Shown here in pieces: positions 19,668 to 27,928 of a DNA stretch of 64,000 nucleotides (positions are counted from its first letter, which is position 1; every line of letters starts with the position of its first letter). The stretch lies in NCBI RefSeq assembly GCF_900099805.1, contig NZ_FNDR01000001.1, positions 496,001 to 560,000 of the forward strand, read 5' to 3'. Below the pieces are notes generated by a model. It had not been told where the DNA came from, made no database searches, and was given only the letters and a program-made list of their open reading frames with translations. Source of the stretch: Variovorax sp. OV700. Its GTDB lineage: Bacteria; Pseudomonadota; Gammaproteobacteria; Burkholderiales; Burkholderiaceae_C. The translations under genes and the position numbers were made by a program.

Positions 19668-20654
19668 CTACTCGAGCACCACATTGGCCTTCTTCACCAG
19701 CGCCGCATAGCGCGCGGCTTCGGTGCGGAAATAGCTCACAGCCTGCTCGGGTGAGGTGGGCTTGATGATGTTGCCCTGCTTGTCCATGGCCTCGCGCACT
19801 TCGGCGCTCGTGAAGGCCGCGGCCACGGCGTCATGCACGCGCTGGATGTCGGCGGCCTGCATCTTCGGCGGCCCGATCACCGCGAACCAGCCTTCGACCA
19901 CGTAGTTGGGGAGGCCCTGCTCGGCGATGGTCGGAATGTCGGGCGCGGCCGGCGAGCGCGTGGAGCCGCACAGGCCGATGGCGCGCAGCGCGCCGCTCTT
20001 GAGGTGCGGCAGCACCGCGGGCAATGCCACCACGCCCATCTCGACCTGGCCCGCGATCATGTCGGTGACCATCGGGCCCGTGCCTTTGTAGGGAATGTGC
20101 CGCGCCTTCACGCCGGCTTCGTCCATGAACATTTCGCCCGCCAGGTGAATGATGGTACCGTTGCCCGACGAGGCGTAGTTGTAGCCCTCGGGTTTGGCGC
20201 GCAGCAGTGCCACCAGCTCCTTCACGTTCTTGGCGGGCAGCTTCGGATTGACCACCAGCACCAGCGGCGTCGCGCCCACCACACTGATCGGCGTCACGTC
20301 GGCGATGGCGTCGAACGGCATCTTCTTGTACACCGCCGGGTTGATGACATGGTTGTTCGACACCATGCCCAGCGTGAGCCCGTCGGGCGCCGCCTTGACG
20401 AGCGCCGACGTGCCGGTGATGCCGCCCGCACCCGGCAGGTTCTCGATCACCACCGGCTGGCCGAAGGCCTTGCCGAGCGCCACGGAAGCCGCGCGCACGA
20501 TGGCGTCCACACCCGAGCCGGCGCTGATCGGCAGGATGAAGCGGATGGGTTTGTCGGAGCCCTGCGCGAGCACGGGGCATGCGGCCAGCGCGGCGGCGGA
20601 GGCGCCGAAGCCCAGTACGGCACGGCGGGTCATGGGGGGAAGAATCTTGTGCAT
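19668..20654 (-). CDS. Bug family periplasmic binding protein (tripartite tricarboxylate transporter type)
   Basis: 328 residues from ATG 20654. A TRRAVLGFGASAAALAACPVLA leader has a twin-Arg-like pair and a signal cleavage site after VLAQG. Bug-fold blocks are clear: KPIRFILPISAGSGVDAIVRAA, QPVVIENLPGAGGITGTSAL, YKGTGPMVTDMIAGQVEMG and IPTIAEQGLPNYVVEGWFAVIGP. Such proteins bind carboxylates for TctAB permeases, but no tctAB lies here, as is common for Bug genes. It is the last gene after the CoA transferase (31-base gap) and is presumably a solute receptor for that pathway. A small CAGGGC/GCCCTG hairpin (19649-19665) separates it from the convergent HPP gene. Confidence 0.87.
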   Translation of the reverse strand: MHKILPPMTRRAVLGFGASAAALAACPVLAQGSDKPIRFILPISAGSGVDAIVRAASVALGKAFGQPVVIENLPGAGGITGTSALVKAAPDGLTLGMVSNNHVINPAVYKKMPFDAIADVTPISVVGATPLVLVVNPKLPAKNVKELVALLRAKPEGYNYASSGNGTIIHLAGEMFMDEAGVKARHIPYKGTGPMVTDMIAGQVEMGVVALPAVLPHLKSGALRAIGLCGSTRSPAAPDIPTIAEQGLPNYVVEGWFAVIGPPKMQAADIQRVHDAVAAAFTSAEVREAMDKQGNIIKPTSPEQAVSYFRTEAARYAALVKKANVVLE

Positions 20655-20685
20655 GGCTTTGTCTCTCTTTATCTTTTGAAAAAAC

Positions 20686-21891
20686 TCAGGCAACGGCCGA
20701 CTCGGCCTGCATGGCCGCCATCTGCGATTCCGCATAGCCGAGTTCGGCCAGCAGTTCGCGCGTGTGCTCGCCAAGCGTCGGCGGGTCCAGGCGCACGCCG
20801 AGGCGCTCGCCGCCCAGCGTGATCGGGAACAGCGTCGTCTGCGCCGTCTGCCCGGCGCGCTCGCCATCGGGCAAGCGGATGTCGGCAAGGCCTCCGGTGG
20901 CTTTCAGGTGCGGGTCTTCGTAGAGGTCTTCGGGCCGCACGATGGGTGCGAAAGGCAGGCCCCGCGCCTCGAAGATGGCCGACAGCTCGGCAGCCGACCG
21001 GTCGGCCAGGCGCTTGCGCAAGTCCGCCAGCAGCGTGGGCCGCACGCGGACCCTGTCGTTGTTGGTGCGCAAGGAGGGGTCGCCCTTCAGGTCGTCGAAG
21101 CCGAGCGCGTCGCAGAACACCGTCCATTGCGCGTCGCTCACCGCGGCCAGGAAGATCTGCTCGCCGTCCTTCACCGTGAACACGTCGTACAGCGCCCAGG
21201 CCGAGATGCGCTCGGGCATCGGCGCCGCGGCCTGGCCCGTGATGGCGTACTGCAGCATGTGCTGGCCGACCAGGAACACGTTGTTCTCGAACAGCGCGGA
21301 CTGCACCTCCTGCCCCTTGCCGGTCTGGGTGCGCTGCATCAGCGCGGCCATGGCACCGATGGCACCGAACATGCCGCCCATGATGTCGTTCACGCTGGTG
21401 CCCGCGCGCAGCGGATCGCCGGGCCGGCCCGTCATGTAGGCCAGGCCGCCCATCATCTGCACCACCTCGTCGAGCGCGGTGCGATGCTCGTAGGGGCCTG
21501 GCAGAAAGCCGGTGTGGTTCACGTACACCAGGCGCGGATTGAGCTTGCTGAGCGCAGCATGGCCGAGTCCGTATTTCTCCATGGTGCCGGGCCTGAAATT
21601 CTGTGCCACCACGTCTGCGGTGGCGCACAGGCGCAACGCCGCTTCGAGCCCCTGCGGGTGGCGCAGGTCGAGCGCGATGCTCTTCTTGTTGCGGTTGAAC
21701 ATCGGGAAGAAACCGGCGCCCGCGCCCAGCAGGTGCCGCGTGCGGTCGCCGTCGATCGGCTCGACCTTGATGACCTCCGCGCCCAGGTCGGCCAGCACCA
21801 TGCCGCAGGTCGGACCCATGACCATGTGCGTGAACTCGACGACGCGGATGCCGGTGAGCGGCAGGTGTTTTTCTTCGGTGTTCGCGCTCAT
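20686..21891 (-). CDS. CaiB/BaiF family (class III) CoA transferase
   Basis: 401 residues. Family landmarks: LPLTGIRVVEFTHMVMGPTCGMVLADLGAEVIKVEP near 10-45, FPMFNRNKKSIALDL, and YEHRTALDEVVQMMGGLAYMTG, where Asp141 aligns with the CoA-carrying aspartate of the class. The enzyme swaps CoA between carboxylic acids in the cytosol. The ATG overlaps the lyase stop (ATGA at 21888-21891). Pairing with an HMG-CoA-lyase-like enzyme suggests that it activates a 3-hydroxy-3-methyl dicarboxylate before cleavage; the substrate is inferred. Confidence 0.88.
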   Translation of the reverse strand: MSANTEEKHLPLTGIRVVEFTHMVMGPTCGMVLADLGAEVIKVEPIDGDRTRHLLGAGAGFFPMFNRNKKSIALDLRHPQGLEAALRLCATADVVAQNFRPGTMEKYGLGHAALSKLNPRLVYVNHTGFLPGPYEHRTALDEVVQMMGGLAYMTGRPGDPLRAGTSVNDIMGGMFGAIGAMAALMQRTQTGKGQEVQSALFENNVFLVGQHMLQYAITGQAAAPMPERISAWALYDVFTVKDGEQIFLAAVSDAQWTVFCDALGFDDLKGDPSLRTNNDRVRVRPTLLADLRKRLADRSAAELSAIFEARGLPFAPIVRPEDLYEDPHLKATGGLADIRLPDGERAGQTAQTTLFPITLGGERLGVRLDPPTLGEHTRELLAELGYAESQMAAMQAESAVA

Positions 21892-22859
21892 GCCGCTGCT
21901 CCCGCCGTCGCCACGAAGGTCTTTGGAAAACCCGCGCGCCACACGGTGCCCTGCAGTGTCTCGCCCTCCAGCCAGCCGGCCACGCGCCGGCGGAGGTCGA
22001 GCAGCTTCGGCAGATCGATTCCCGTGCCAACGCCCATGCTCTCGAGCATGAACACGAGGTCTTCGGTGTCGACATTGCCGCTGGCGCCGGGCGCATGCGG
22101 ACAGCCGCCGATGCCGGCCAGGCAGGCATCGAATCGCGGGATGCCAACTTCGAGCGCCGCATAGACGTTCGCGAGCCCGAGGCCGCGCGTGTCGTGGAAA
22201 TGGCCGCACCACAGGCGGTCGCCCGCGATGCGCCTTGCGCGCTCGAACAGGCTGCGAACCATCGCGGGATCGGCATAGCCGACTGTATCGGCCAGGCTCA
22301 CGCGGTCGGCGCCGGCGTCGAGCAGCGCCTGCATCAGGCGCAGCACCTCGTCGGGCGCCACATGGCCCTGGATCGTGCAGCCGAAGGCCGTGCCGACGCC
22401 GCCATCGATCAAGGTCTTCGAGCCCGCGGCGTCGCGTGCCGCACGGATGCGCGCGACCTCGGCCACCACTTCGTCGGGCGTCTTGCGCAGGTTGGCAAGG
22501 CTGTGCGCATGGCTGGCCGAGAGCGGGACCATCATGAGATCGGCCTCGCCGGCAATGGCGAGTTCGGCGCCCCTGAGATTGGGCACCAGCACAGAGGCGA
22601 AGAGCCCCGGCAGCGTCTTGGCATACGCCAGCAGCTCGGCCGTGTCGGCCAGCTGCGGCAGCAGACGCGCGGGCACGAAGGAGCCGACTTCGATCTCGCG
22701 CTGCCCGGCGGCATGCGCGTCGCGAATCCATTCGATTTTTTGCGCAGTGGGCAATGTTCTCGCAATGCTCTGCAGGCCGTCGCGCAACCCCGATTCGCGG
22801 ACGACCGCGCGGGGCGGCAGAAAAGCGTGCGCTGCGGGCGCAACCGTGGCTTCGTTCAA
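21888..22859 (-). CDS. Hydroxymethylglutaryl-CoA lyase family protein
   Basis: 323 residues. The start is a TTG at 22859: an AAGGAG at 22865-22870 lies 5 bases upstream, while no ATG lies near. The lyase core is intact: RESGLRDGLQ (Arg26/Asp27), the metal ligands in CGHFHDTRG, and the cysteine loop CLAGIGGCPHAPGASGNVDTED. HMG-CoA lyases split 3-hydroxy-3-methylglutaryl-CoA to acetyl-CoA and acetoacetate; relatives cleave citramalyl- or other 3-hydroxyacyl-CoA. First gene of the lyase-CoA transferase-Bug operon, divergent from a LysR gene. Confidence 0.88.
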   Translation of the reverse strand: MNEATVAPAAHAFLPPRAVVRESGLRDGLQSIARTLPTAQKIEWIRDAHAAGQREIEVGSFVPARLLPQLADTAELLAYAKTLPGLFASVLVPNLRGAELAIAGEADLMMVPLSASHAHSLANLRKTPDEVVAEVARIRAARDAAGSKTLIDGGVGTAFGCTIQGHVAPDEVLRLMQALLDAGADRVSLADTVGYADPAMVRSLFERARRIAGDRLWCGHFHDTRGLGLANVYAALEVGIPRFDACLAGIGGCPHAPGASGNVDTEDLVFMLESMGVGTGIDLPKLLDLRRRVAGWLEGETLQGTVWRAGFPKTFVATAGAAA

Positions 22860-22864
22860 GGTGT

Positions 22865-22870
22865 CTCCTT
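22865..22870 (-). promoter_or_regulatory. Ribosome binding site that fixes a TTG start
   Basis: AAGGAG on the minus strand, ideally spaced before TTG 22859 of the HMG-CoA lyase-like gene. It outweighs any downstream ATG and explains the otherwise missing N-terminus. Confidence 0.8.
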
Positions 22871-22923
22871 TTGAAGGTCTTGCACCGATGTTAGAAGTTC
22901 CTATTCGATTCAGAAAATAGATC

Positions 22924-22951
22924 TTGGAAGCCAATTCGTTCCAAAATGGAA
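22924..22951. promoter_or_regulatory. LysR-type operator candidate
   Basis: In the 118-base gap between the lyase operon and the lysR gene, TTGGAA (22924-22929), 9 bases, TTCCAA (22939-22944) forms an inverted repeat. TTCCA-AAA-TGGAA (22939-22951) overlaps it as a second palindrome. A nearby CTATT-N10-AATAG lies at about 22901-22920. The spacing fits LysR recognition and activation sites. Confidence 0.5.
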
Positions 22952-22977
22952 TACCACATCGCTCGACCGGAACCCCC

Positions 22978-23892
22978 ATGCGCGACCTCGACCTGACCAC
23001 CCTCCGCCTCTTCGTCTCCGTCTGCGAAACGCGCAGCATCGCGCGCGCGGGCGAGCAGGCCAGCATCGTCGGCTCGGCCATCAGCAAGCGCCTGGCGCAG
23101 CTGGAGGACACGGTGGGCACGCCGTTGCTGCTGCGCAAACGGCGCGGCGTGGTGCCGACCGCGGCCGGCGAAACGCTGCTGGAACATGCGCGCGCCATGC
23201 TCGGCAGCGCTCAGCGCATCGAGCGAGACATGGCGGCCTATGCCGGCGGTGCACAGGGGCATGTTCGAATCCTCGCCTCGGCCTCGGTGCTGGCCGAATC
23301 CCTGGCCGAGGACGTCGCCAACTTTCTGCAGAACCCGGCACACCGCGACATCCGGATCGACATGGAAGAGCGCGTGAGCCCGGAGATCGTGCGCGGCATC
23401 CGCGAGGGAAGCGCGTCGATCGGCCTGTGCTGGGACGCCGCCGACCTCGATGGCCTGCAGCGGCGCAGCTATCGCAGCGACCACCTGGCCATCGTGGCGC
23501 ACCCCTCGCACCCGGCCGCGCGGCGCGGCAAGGTGCGGTTCGAGGACGTGCTCGACCACGAATTCGTCGGCATGCCCGCCCTGAGCGCGGTGCAGCTGAT
23601 GCTGGCCCGCGAGGCGGCGGTGGCGGGCAAGCCGCTGGTCTACCGAGTGCTGGTGACCAACTTCGACGCCGCCCTGCGCGTGGTGCGCGCCGGCCTCGCC
23701 ATCAGCGTGGTGCCGGCGGAAGTGGCGCAGCCCTTTGCCGACACCTACCGGCTGCGCCTGATGCCGCTCACCGATGCCTGGGCGCGCCGGCGCTTCGCGA
23801 TCTGCTTTCGCGAGGAAGGGACGCTGTCACTGGCGGCGCAACTGCTGGTGGCGCATCTGGAGCAGTGCGCAACGGATCGCTCGGCATCCTGA
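22978..23892 (+). CDS. LysR family transcriptional regulator
   Basis: 304 residues. N-terminal winged helix: LRLFVSVCETRSIARAGEQASIVGSAISKRLAQLEDTVGTPLLLRKRRG, then the periplasmic-binding-like effector domain. The ATG at 22978 gives the standard MRDLDLTTLRLF start. It is divergent from the lyase-CoA transferase-Bug operon and, as usual for LysR proteins, likely controls it and itself through the palindromes at 22924-22951. The effector is probably the pathway substrate or its CoA ester; this is inference. Confidence 0.9.
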   Translation: MRDLDLTTLRLFVSVCETRSIARAGEQASIVGSAISKRLAQLEDTVGTPLLLRKRRGVVPTAAGETLLEHARAMLGSAQRIERDMAAYAGGAQGHVRILASASVLAESLAEDVANFLQNPAHRDIRIDMEERVSPEIVRGIREGSASIGLCWDAADLDGLQRRSYRSDHLAIVAHPSHPAARRGKVRFEDVLDHEFVGMPALSAVQLMLAREAAVAGKPLVYRVLVTNFDAALRVVRAGLAISVVPAEVAQPFADTYRLRLMPLTDAWARRRFAICFREEGTLSLAAQLLVAHLEQCATDRSAS

Positions 23893-23983
23893 TCCGAACG
23901 AAATCCGAAACTGTTCATTGGCCAAAGCGGGGTTTTTGTTTCGGTTCCCGGAACCTAACATTCAGACAAAGGAAACGAATGCA

Positions 23984-24718
23984 ATGAACGACAACACCAC
24001 TTCGGCGGGCGGCGCCACGCTGCACTACATCTTCGATCCGATGTGCGGCTGGTGCTACGCGGCCGCACCGCTGGTCGACGCCGCGCGCAACGTGCCGGGC
24101 CTCGAGGTCGCGTTCCACGGCGGCGGCATGATGACCGGCGCCAACCGGCGCGCCATTACGCCGCAGTGGCGCGACTACGTGATGCCGCACGACCGCCGCA
24201 TCGCCGAGCTCTCGGGCCAGCCCTTTGGCGAAGCCTACTTCGAGGGCCTGCTGCGCGACATCGGCGCGGTCATGGATTCCGAACCGCCGACCACCGCCAT
24301 CCTCGCGGCCGAAGCCTTGCGCGCCGGCGGCGGGCTGGACATGATCCATCGGCTCCAGCGCGCGCATTACGTCGAAGGCCGGCGCATCGCCGATGCGCAG
24401 GTGCTCGCTGCAATAGCCAAAGAGCTCGGCTTCGATCCGGATGCTTTTGCCTCGGCCGTCACGCGCCTGTCAGGCGAAGCGACGTCCAAGCACATGGCCG
24501 AAAGCCGCCAGTGGCTGCAACGCGCGGGCGGCCAGGGCTTCCCGACTTTCGTGCTGGCGCAAGCCGACGGCACCGCGAGCCGCATCGACATCGGTCCATG
24601 GCTCGGCCGCCCCGAGGAATGGAAGGCGCAGCTGGCCAAGCTCGTGCCGCCCTCGCCCACGGCAACGGAGGCCGGGGCTGGCCCGGCGTCGTGCGGTCCG
24701 GACAGCTGCGCGATCTAG
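23984..24718 (+). CDS. DsbA family (FrnE-like) thioredoxin-fold protein
   Basis: 244 residues without a signal peptide, so probably cytosolic. A CGWC redox motif at 21-24 (IFDPMCGWCYAAAPL) sits at the start of the thioredoxin fold. A helical insertion follows, then GGQGFPTFVLAQADG with the cis-Pro of the fold. The C-terminus ends ASCGPDSCAI with two extra cysteines, a possible resolving pair. FrnE-like proteins act in oxidative-stress tolerance or as 2-hydroxychromene isomerase-like enzymes. The substrate is unknown. Confidence 0.82.
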   Translation: MNDNTTSAGGATLHYIFDPMCGWCYAAAPLVDAARNVPGLEVAFHGGGMMTGANRRAITPQWRDYVMPHDRRIAELSGQPFGEAYFEGLLRDIGAVMDSEPPTTAILAAEALRAGGGLDMIHRLQRAHYVEGRRIADAQVLAAIAKELGFDPDAFASAVTRLSGEATSKHMAESRQWLQRAGGQGFPTFVLAQADGTASRIDIGPWLGRPEEWKAQLAKLVPPSPTATEAGAGPASCGPDSCAI

Positions 24719-24737
24719 GCCCTTCAGGCGCGCCGCA

Positions 24738-26435
24738 TTACCTGCTGCACTGGAAGCTCGCGGCCTGCGACACGTCCCCGCCCGTGAAGCGCGGCCACAG
24801 CGGCCACTCGCACAACGGGCGAGCGCGAACAATGCGGAACGGCGGCTGCACTTCCTGCTCGGCCAGCTGCAGGCCGGCCGGCGCACGGCCGCGCTCGACC
24901 CAGTCGGCCAGCGCGCCGAGCATGTCGACGTTGGCCGGGGCGCCACTGCCCACGTGGTCCACGCCGGGCGCGGTGTAAAGGCGCATGAAGCGATCCGTGT
25001 TGTCGCGCCCCATGCGCGCCACCACAGATTCGTAATAGAGGACGCCGGCGAACGGGCTCTGCGCGTAGTCGGCCATGTGTTCGAGCATCAGCAGCTTGCC
25101 GCCGCGCGCGGCAAAGGCGCCGAGGTCGGGGTTGGTCGAATCCATGAGCTGCGACACGGTGGCGATGCGCGCGGCAAAGTCTTCCGCGCGATAGTTGCGC
25201 ACGTCGAGGGTCGGATTGCGCGCATAGAAATACTGCAGCGCGCCGCTGCCGTAGAACCATGCAATGCCATTGCTCGGTTGCGGCGGCACCGTCGGCGCCG
25301 CGGTGCCGGTCCACCACGCGTTCCAGCCGCCCATCGACGCAAAAGCCGGCGTGCCCTCGCCGCCAATGCCCCAGCCCGGATATACCGCGACCCCGTTGGC
25401 CAGCGGCACGGGCGAGCGCCACGGCGAGCGCAGTGTGCGCACCGCCTGCACCTGCGCATCGTTGAGGCAGTTGTCGCCGCTGGTGCCGGCGGCGCAGCGC
25501 AGGCTCGCAGGATCGAAGCGCTGCAGGCAGGCCACGGGGTTCGACACGATGCGGTCCGCCGCGCCGTCCGCGGCATCACACGACGCCAGCACTGCGTTAT
25601 GCACCAGCTGCACCTGCGCCGGCCGGAGCCACCCTTCGCCGAAGGTGGCAATGCCGTTGCGCGTGCCGGCGTGCTGCAGCCCCGTCCAGTTGATGACCGG
25701 TACGCGGCTGAAGATGCCGTCGAAGTCCTGCGGATAGCGCTGCGCCATAGTGAGCGCCTCGCGGCCGCCTTCGGAACTTCCCACGAAGTACAGCTTTTGC
25801 GGCGCTTGGCCGTAGGCGCGCTGCATCAGCGCCACCGCCACGTCGCGCACCTTCTTGTACGAGGCGTGCGCAAAGTTCACCAGCGCTTCGTCGTTGAGCG
25901 CAAAGGCCTGCGGCGGCTGGCCGGCCACGTTCTGGTGGCCGGAGTCGGTGCCGTAGGTTACGTAGCCCTGTGCCAACGGCGTGGGCTGGTCGAAGCGGCC
26001 GGCCGGCACCAGCGAGAGGCCCGTGATCAGCACGCCGTTGAAACCGCCGCCGCCGTACTGCACGCTGCGGCCGTTCCACGCGAGCGGCAGGTTCACCTGA
26101 AACAGGATCGGCGGCGCGCTGGGATCGAGCGGCGCGATGCGGCCCAACACCTTGCAGTGCGCAGGCTTGGGCGGTGTGATGCGCGATGCGGGGCTGGGGC
26201 CGCGTTCTGCGACAGCCAGTGCGGACGCAGGCACCAGCGTTGCGGAATCGATGGTCGCCGCGCCGCTCGGCAGGCCGATGGCCGCGGGTGCAACCGGGGC
26301 CGCGAGCGCCCCGCAGGCCGCTGCAGGATTGGCGCCGAGCGGGAGGCTCTGCGGCCCGGTGGTGCTGCAGGCTGCAAGCAGCACGGCGGAGGCCAACATG
26401 GCGCCCCCGCGAAACAGTGTCTTCGGGATCGCCAT
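24738..26435 (-). CDS. Tannase/feruloyl esterase family lipoprotein
   Basis: 565 residues. Residues 1-23 form a lipoprotein signal with lipobox LAAC (Cys23). The alpha/beta hydrolase nucleophile elbow is GSSEGG (Ser221), with GRSVQYGGGGFNG forming the oxyanion region, a Ca-loop-like CDAADGAADRIV near 286-297, Asp456 in LEHMAD and His494 in GVDHVG. The family includes fungal feruloyl esterases, tannases and bacterial MHETase, which release aromatic acids from esters. The cysteines normally next to Ser and His are absent (Ser220, Val495). Downstream of livF by 34 bases, so perhaps part of an aromatic-uptake operon. Confidence 0.85.
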   Translation of the reverse strand: MAIPKTLFRGGAMLASAVLLAACSTTGPQSLPLGANPAAACGALAAPVAPAAIGLPSGAATIDSATLVPASALAVAERGPSPASRITPPKPAHCKVLGRIAPLDPSAPPILFQVNLPLAWNGRSVQYGGGGFNGVLITGLSLVPAGRFDQPTPLAQGYVTYGTDSGHQNVAGQPPQAFALNDEALVNFAHASYKKVRDVAVALMQRAYGQAPQKLYFVGSSEGGREALTMAQRYPQDFDGIFSRVPVINWTGLQHAGTRNGIATFGEGWLRPAQVQLVHNAVLASCDAADGAADRIVSNPVACLQRFDPASLRCAAGTSGDNCLNDAQVQAVRTLRSPWRSPVPLANGVAVYPGWGIGGEGTPAFASMGGWNAWWTGTAAPTVPPQPSNGIAWFYGSGALQYFYARNPTLDVRNYRAEDFAARIATVSQLMDSTNPDLGAFAARGGKLLMLEHMADYAQSPFAGVLYYESVVARMGRDNTDRFMRLYTAPGVDHVGSGAPANVDMLGALADWVERGRAPAGLQLAEQEVQPPFRIVRARPLCEWPLWPRFTGGDVSQAASFQCSR

Positions 26436-26469
26436 GTGTCTGTCTCCTTCTTCTTCGTCGTCGGAATTG

Positions 26470-27174
26470 CTACCGGGCCACGCCCAGCAACCGTTCGAGC
26501 ACCTGCGGCTGGCTGCGCAATGCCGCTGCGCTGTCGGTGTGGACGATGGTGCCGTGATCGAGCACCACCGCGTGGTCGGAAATCGCGAGGATCGCCTGCG
26601 GGTGCTGCTCCACGATGATCGCGGCCAGGCCCTCGTCCTGCGTGATGCGGCGGATGGCGCGGAGCAGCTCCTCCACGATGATCGGCGCCAGCCCTTCGAG
26701 CGGCTCGTCGAGCAGCAGCAGCTTGGGGTTCAGCACCAGCGCACGGGCCACCGCGAGCATCTGCTGCTCGCCGCCCGAAAGCTGCGTGCCGAGATTCGTC
26801 TTGCGCTCGGCCAGGCGGGGGAACATCTCATAGACGCGCTGCGGATTCCACTTGCCCGGCCGCTCCACCGCCGTGAGGTTCTCATGCACCGTAAGCGACT
26901 TGAAGATGTTGCGCTCCTGCGGCACCCAGCCGATGCCGGCCGCGGCGCGCTGGTGCGGCGCCAGCTTGTGCAGGGCCTGCCCACTGAGCGAGATGCTGCC
27001 GCCGTGCTGCCGTGTGGCCCCCGCCAGCGTGTTGATCAGCGTGGTCTTGCCCGTGCCGTTGCGGCCCAAGAGCGCCATCGTCTGGCCCTCGCCGAGCGCA
27101 AAGGCCACGTCGTGCAGCACCACGGCTTCGCCGTAGCCCGCGCTTAGGTTCTCGATGCGCAGCAGTTCAGACAT
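26470..27174 (-). CDS. livF: Branched-chain amino-acid type ABC transporter ATP-binding protein LivF
   Basis: 234 residues. Walker A GRNGTGKTT, ABC signature LSGGEQQML and Walker B LLLLDEPLEGL, plus the LivF-type block GWVPQERNIFKSLTVHENL. I chose ATG 27174 over ATG 27180 because GGGGAG stands 7 bases before the first and only 1 base before the second. It overlaps livG by 8 bases. It energises import through LivHM; in this locus the cargo may be an aromatic carboxylate rather than an amino acid, judged from the neighbours. Confidence 0.93.
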   Translation of the reverse strand: MSELLRIENLSAGYGEAVVLHDVAFALGEGQTMALLGRNGTGKTTLINTLAGATRQHGGSISLSGQALHKLAPHQRAAAGIGWVPQERNIFKSLTVHENLTAVERPGKWNPQRVYEMFPRLAERKTNLGTQLSGGEQQMLAVARALVLNPKLLLLDEPLEGLAPIIVEELLRAIRRITQDEGLAAIIVEQHPQAILAISDHAVVLDHGTIVHTDSAAALRSQPQVLERLLGVAR

Positions 27175-27928
27175 GGGCATGCTCCCCGTGGCCCAGATAG
27201 ACCTCTTTGACCTTCGGATCGTTGGCAATGGTTTCGGGGTCGCCCTCGGTCAACAGCGTGCCGTTGACCAGCACGGTCATGCGGTCGGCAAAGCTGAACA
27301 CGAGGTCCATGTCATGCTCGATCAGCAGCACCGACACATCGGCCGGCAATGCGGCCACGGTCTGCAGCAATTCCTCGCGCTCCCCTGCGGGAACGCCCGC
27401 CACGGGCTCGTCGAGCAGCAGCACGCGCGGCTCGCAGGCCAGTGCGATTGCAATCTCCAGCAGGCGGCGCTTGCCATAGGCCATGAACTTGGTCTGCTGC
27501 TGCGCCACGTCGCCCAGATGAAACTGCTCGAGCAGTTGCGCCGCGCGTTCCGTCACAGCCTTGGTGGCCCCCAGCGGACGCCACCATTGCGATGCGATGC
27601 CCTGGTGCTGCGACACGACGAGCGCCAGCGTCTCGAGCGGCGTCATCGAGTCGAACAGCTGGTTGATCTGGAAAGTGCGCACCAGCCCGCGCGCCACGCG
27701 CTTGTGCGGCGCCAGGGTGGTGATGTCTTCGCCCAGCAGCGAGATGCGGCCTTCGGTCGGCGTGAGCACGCCGGTCAACAGGTTGATGAGCGTGGTCTTG
27801 CCGGCACCGTTGGGGCCGATCAGCGCATGGCGCGCGCCGCGCTTGAGTTCCATCGTGACGTTGTTGGTGGCCGTGATGCCGCCGAAGCGCATCACCAACC
27901 CCTGCGTCGAAAGCACGGTCTCGGTCAT
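27167..27928 (-). CDS. livG: ABC transporter ATP-binding protein LivG
   Basis: 253 residues. Walker A GPNGAGKTT, Walker B RVLLLDEPVAGV and the LivG features GLVRTFQINQLFDSMTPLETL and a late LIEHDMDLVFSFADRMTVL. The signature segment reads MAYGKRRLLEIAIAL, the LivG variant with YG in place of SGG. ATG at 27928 overlaps the livM stop (ATGA). Partner of LivF as a heterodimeric ATPase on the cytoplasmic face. Confidence 0.94.
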   Translation of the reverse strand: MTETVLSTQGLVMRFGGITATNNVTMELKRGARHALIGPNGAGKTTLINLLTGVLTPTEGRISLLGEDITTLAPHKRVARGLVRTFQINQLFDSMTPLETLALVVSQHQGIASQWWRPLGATKAVTERAAQLLEQFHLGDVAQQQTKFMAYGKRRLLEIAIALACEPRVLLLDEPVAGVPAGEREELLQTVAALPADVSVLLIEHDMDLVFSFADRMTVLVNGTLLTEGDPETIANDPKVKEVYLGHGEHAHV

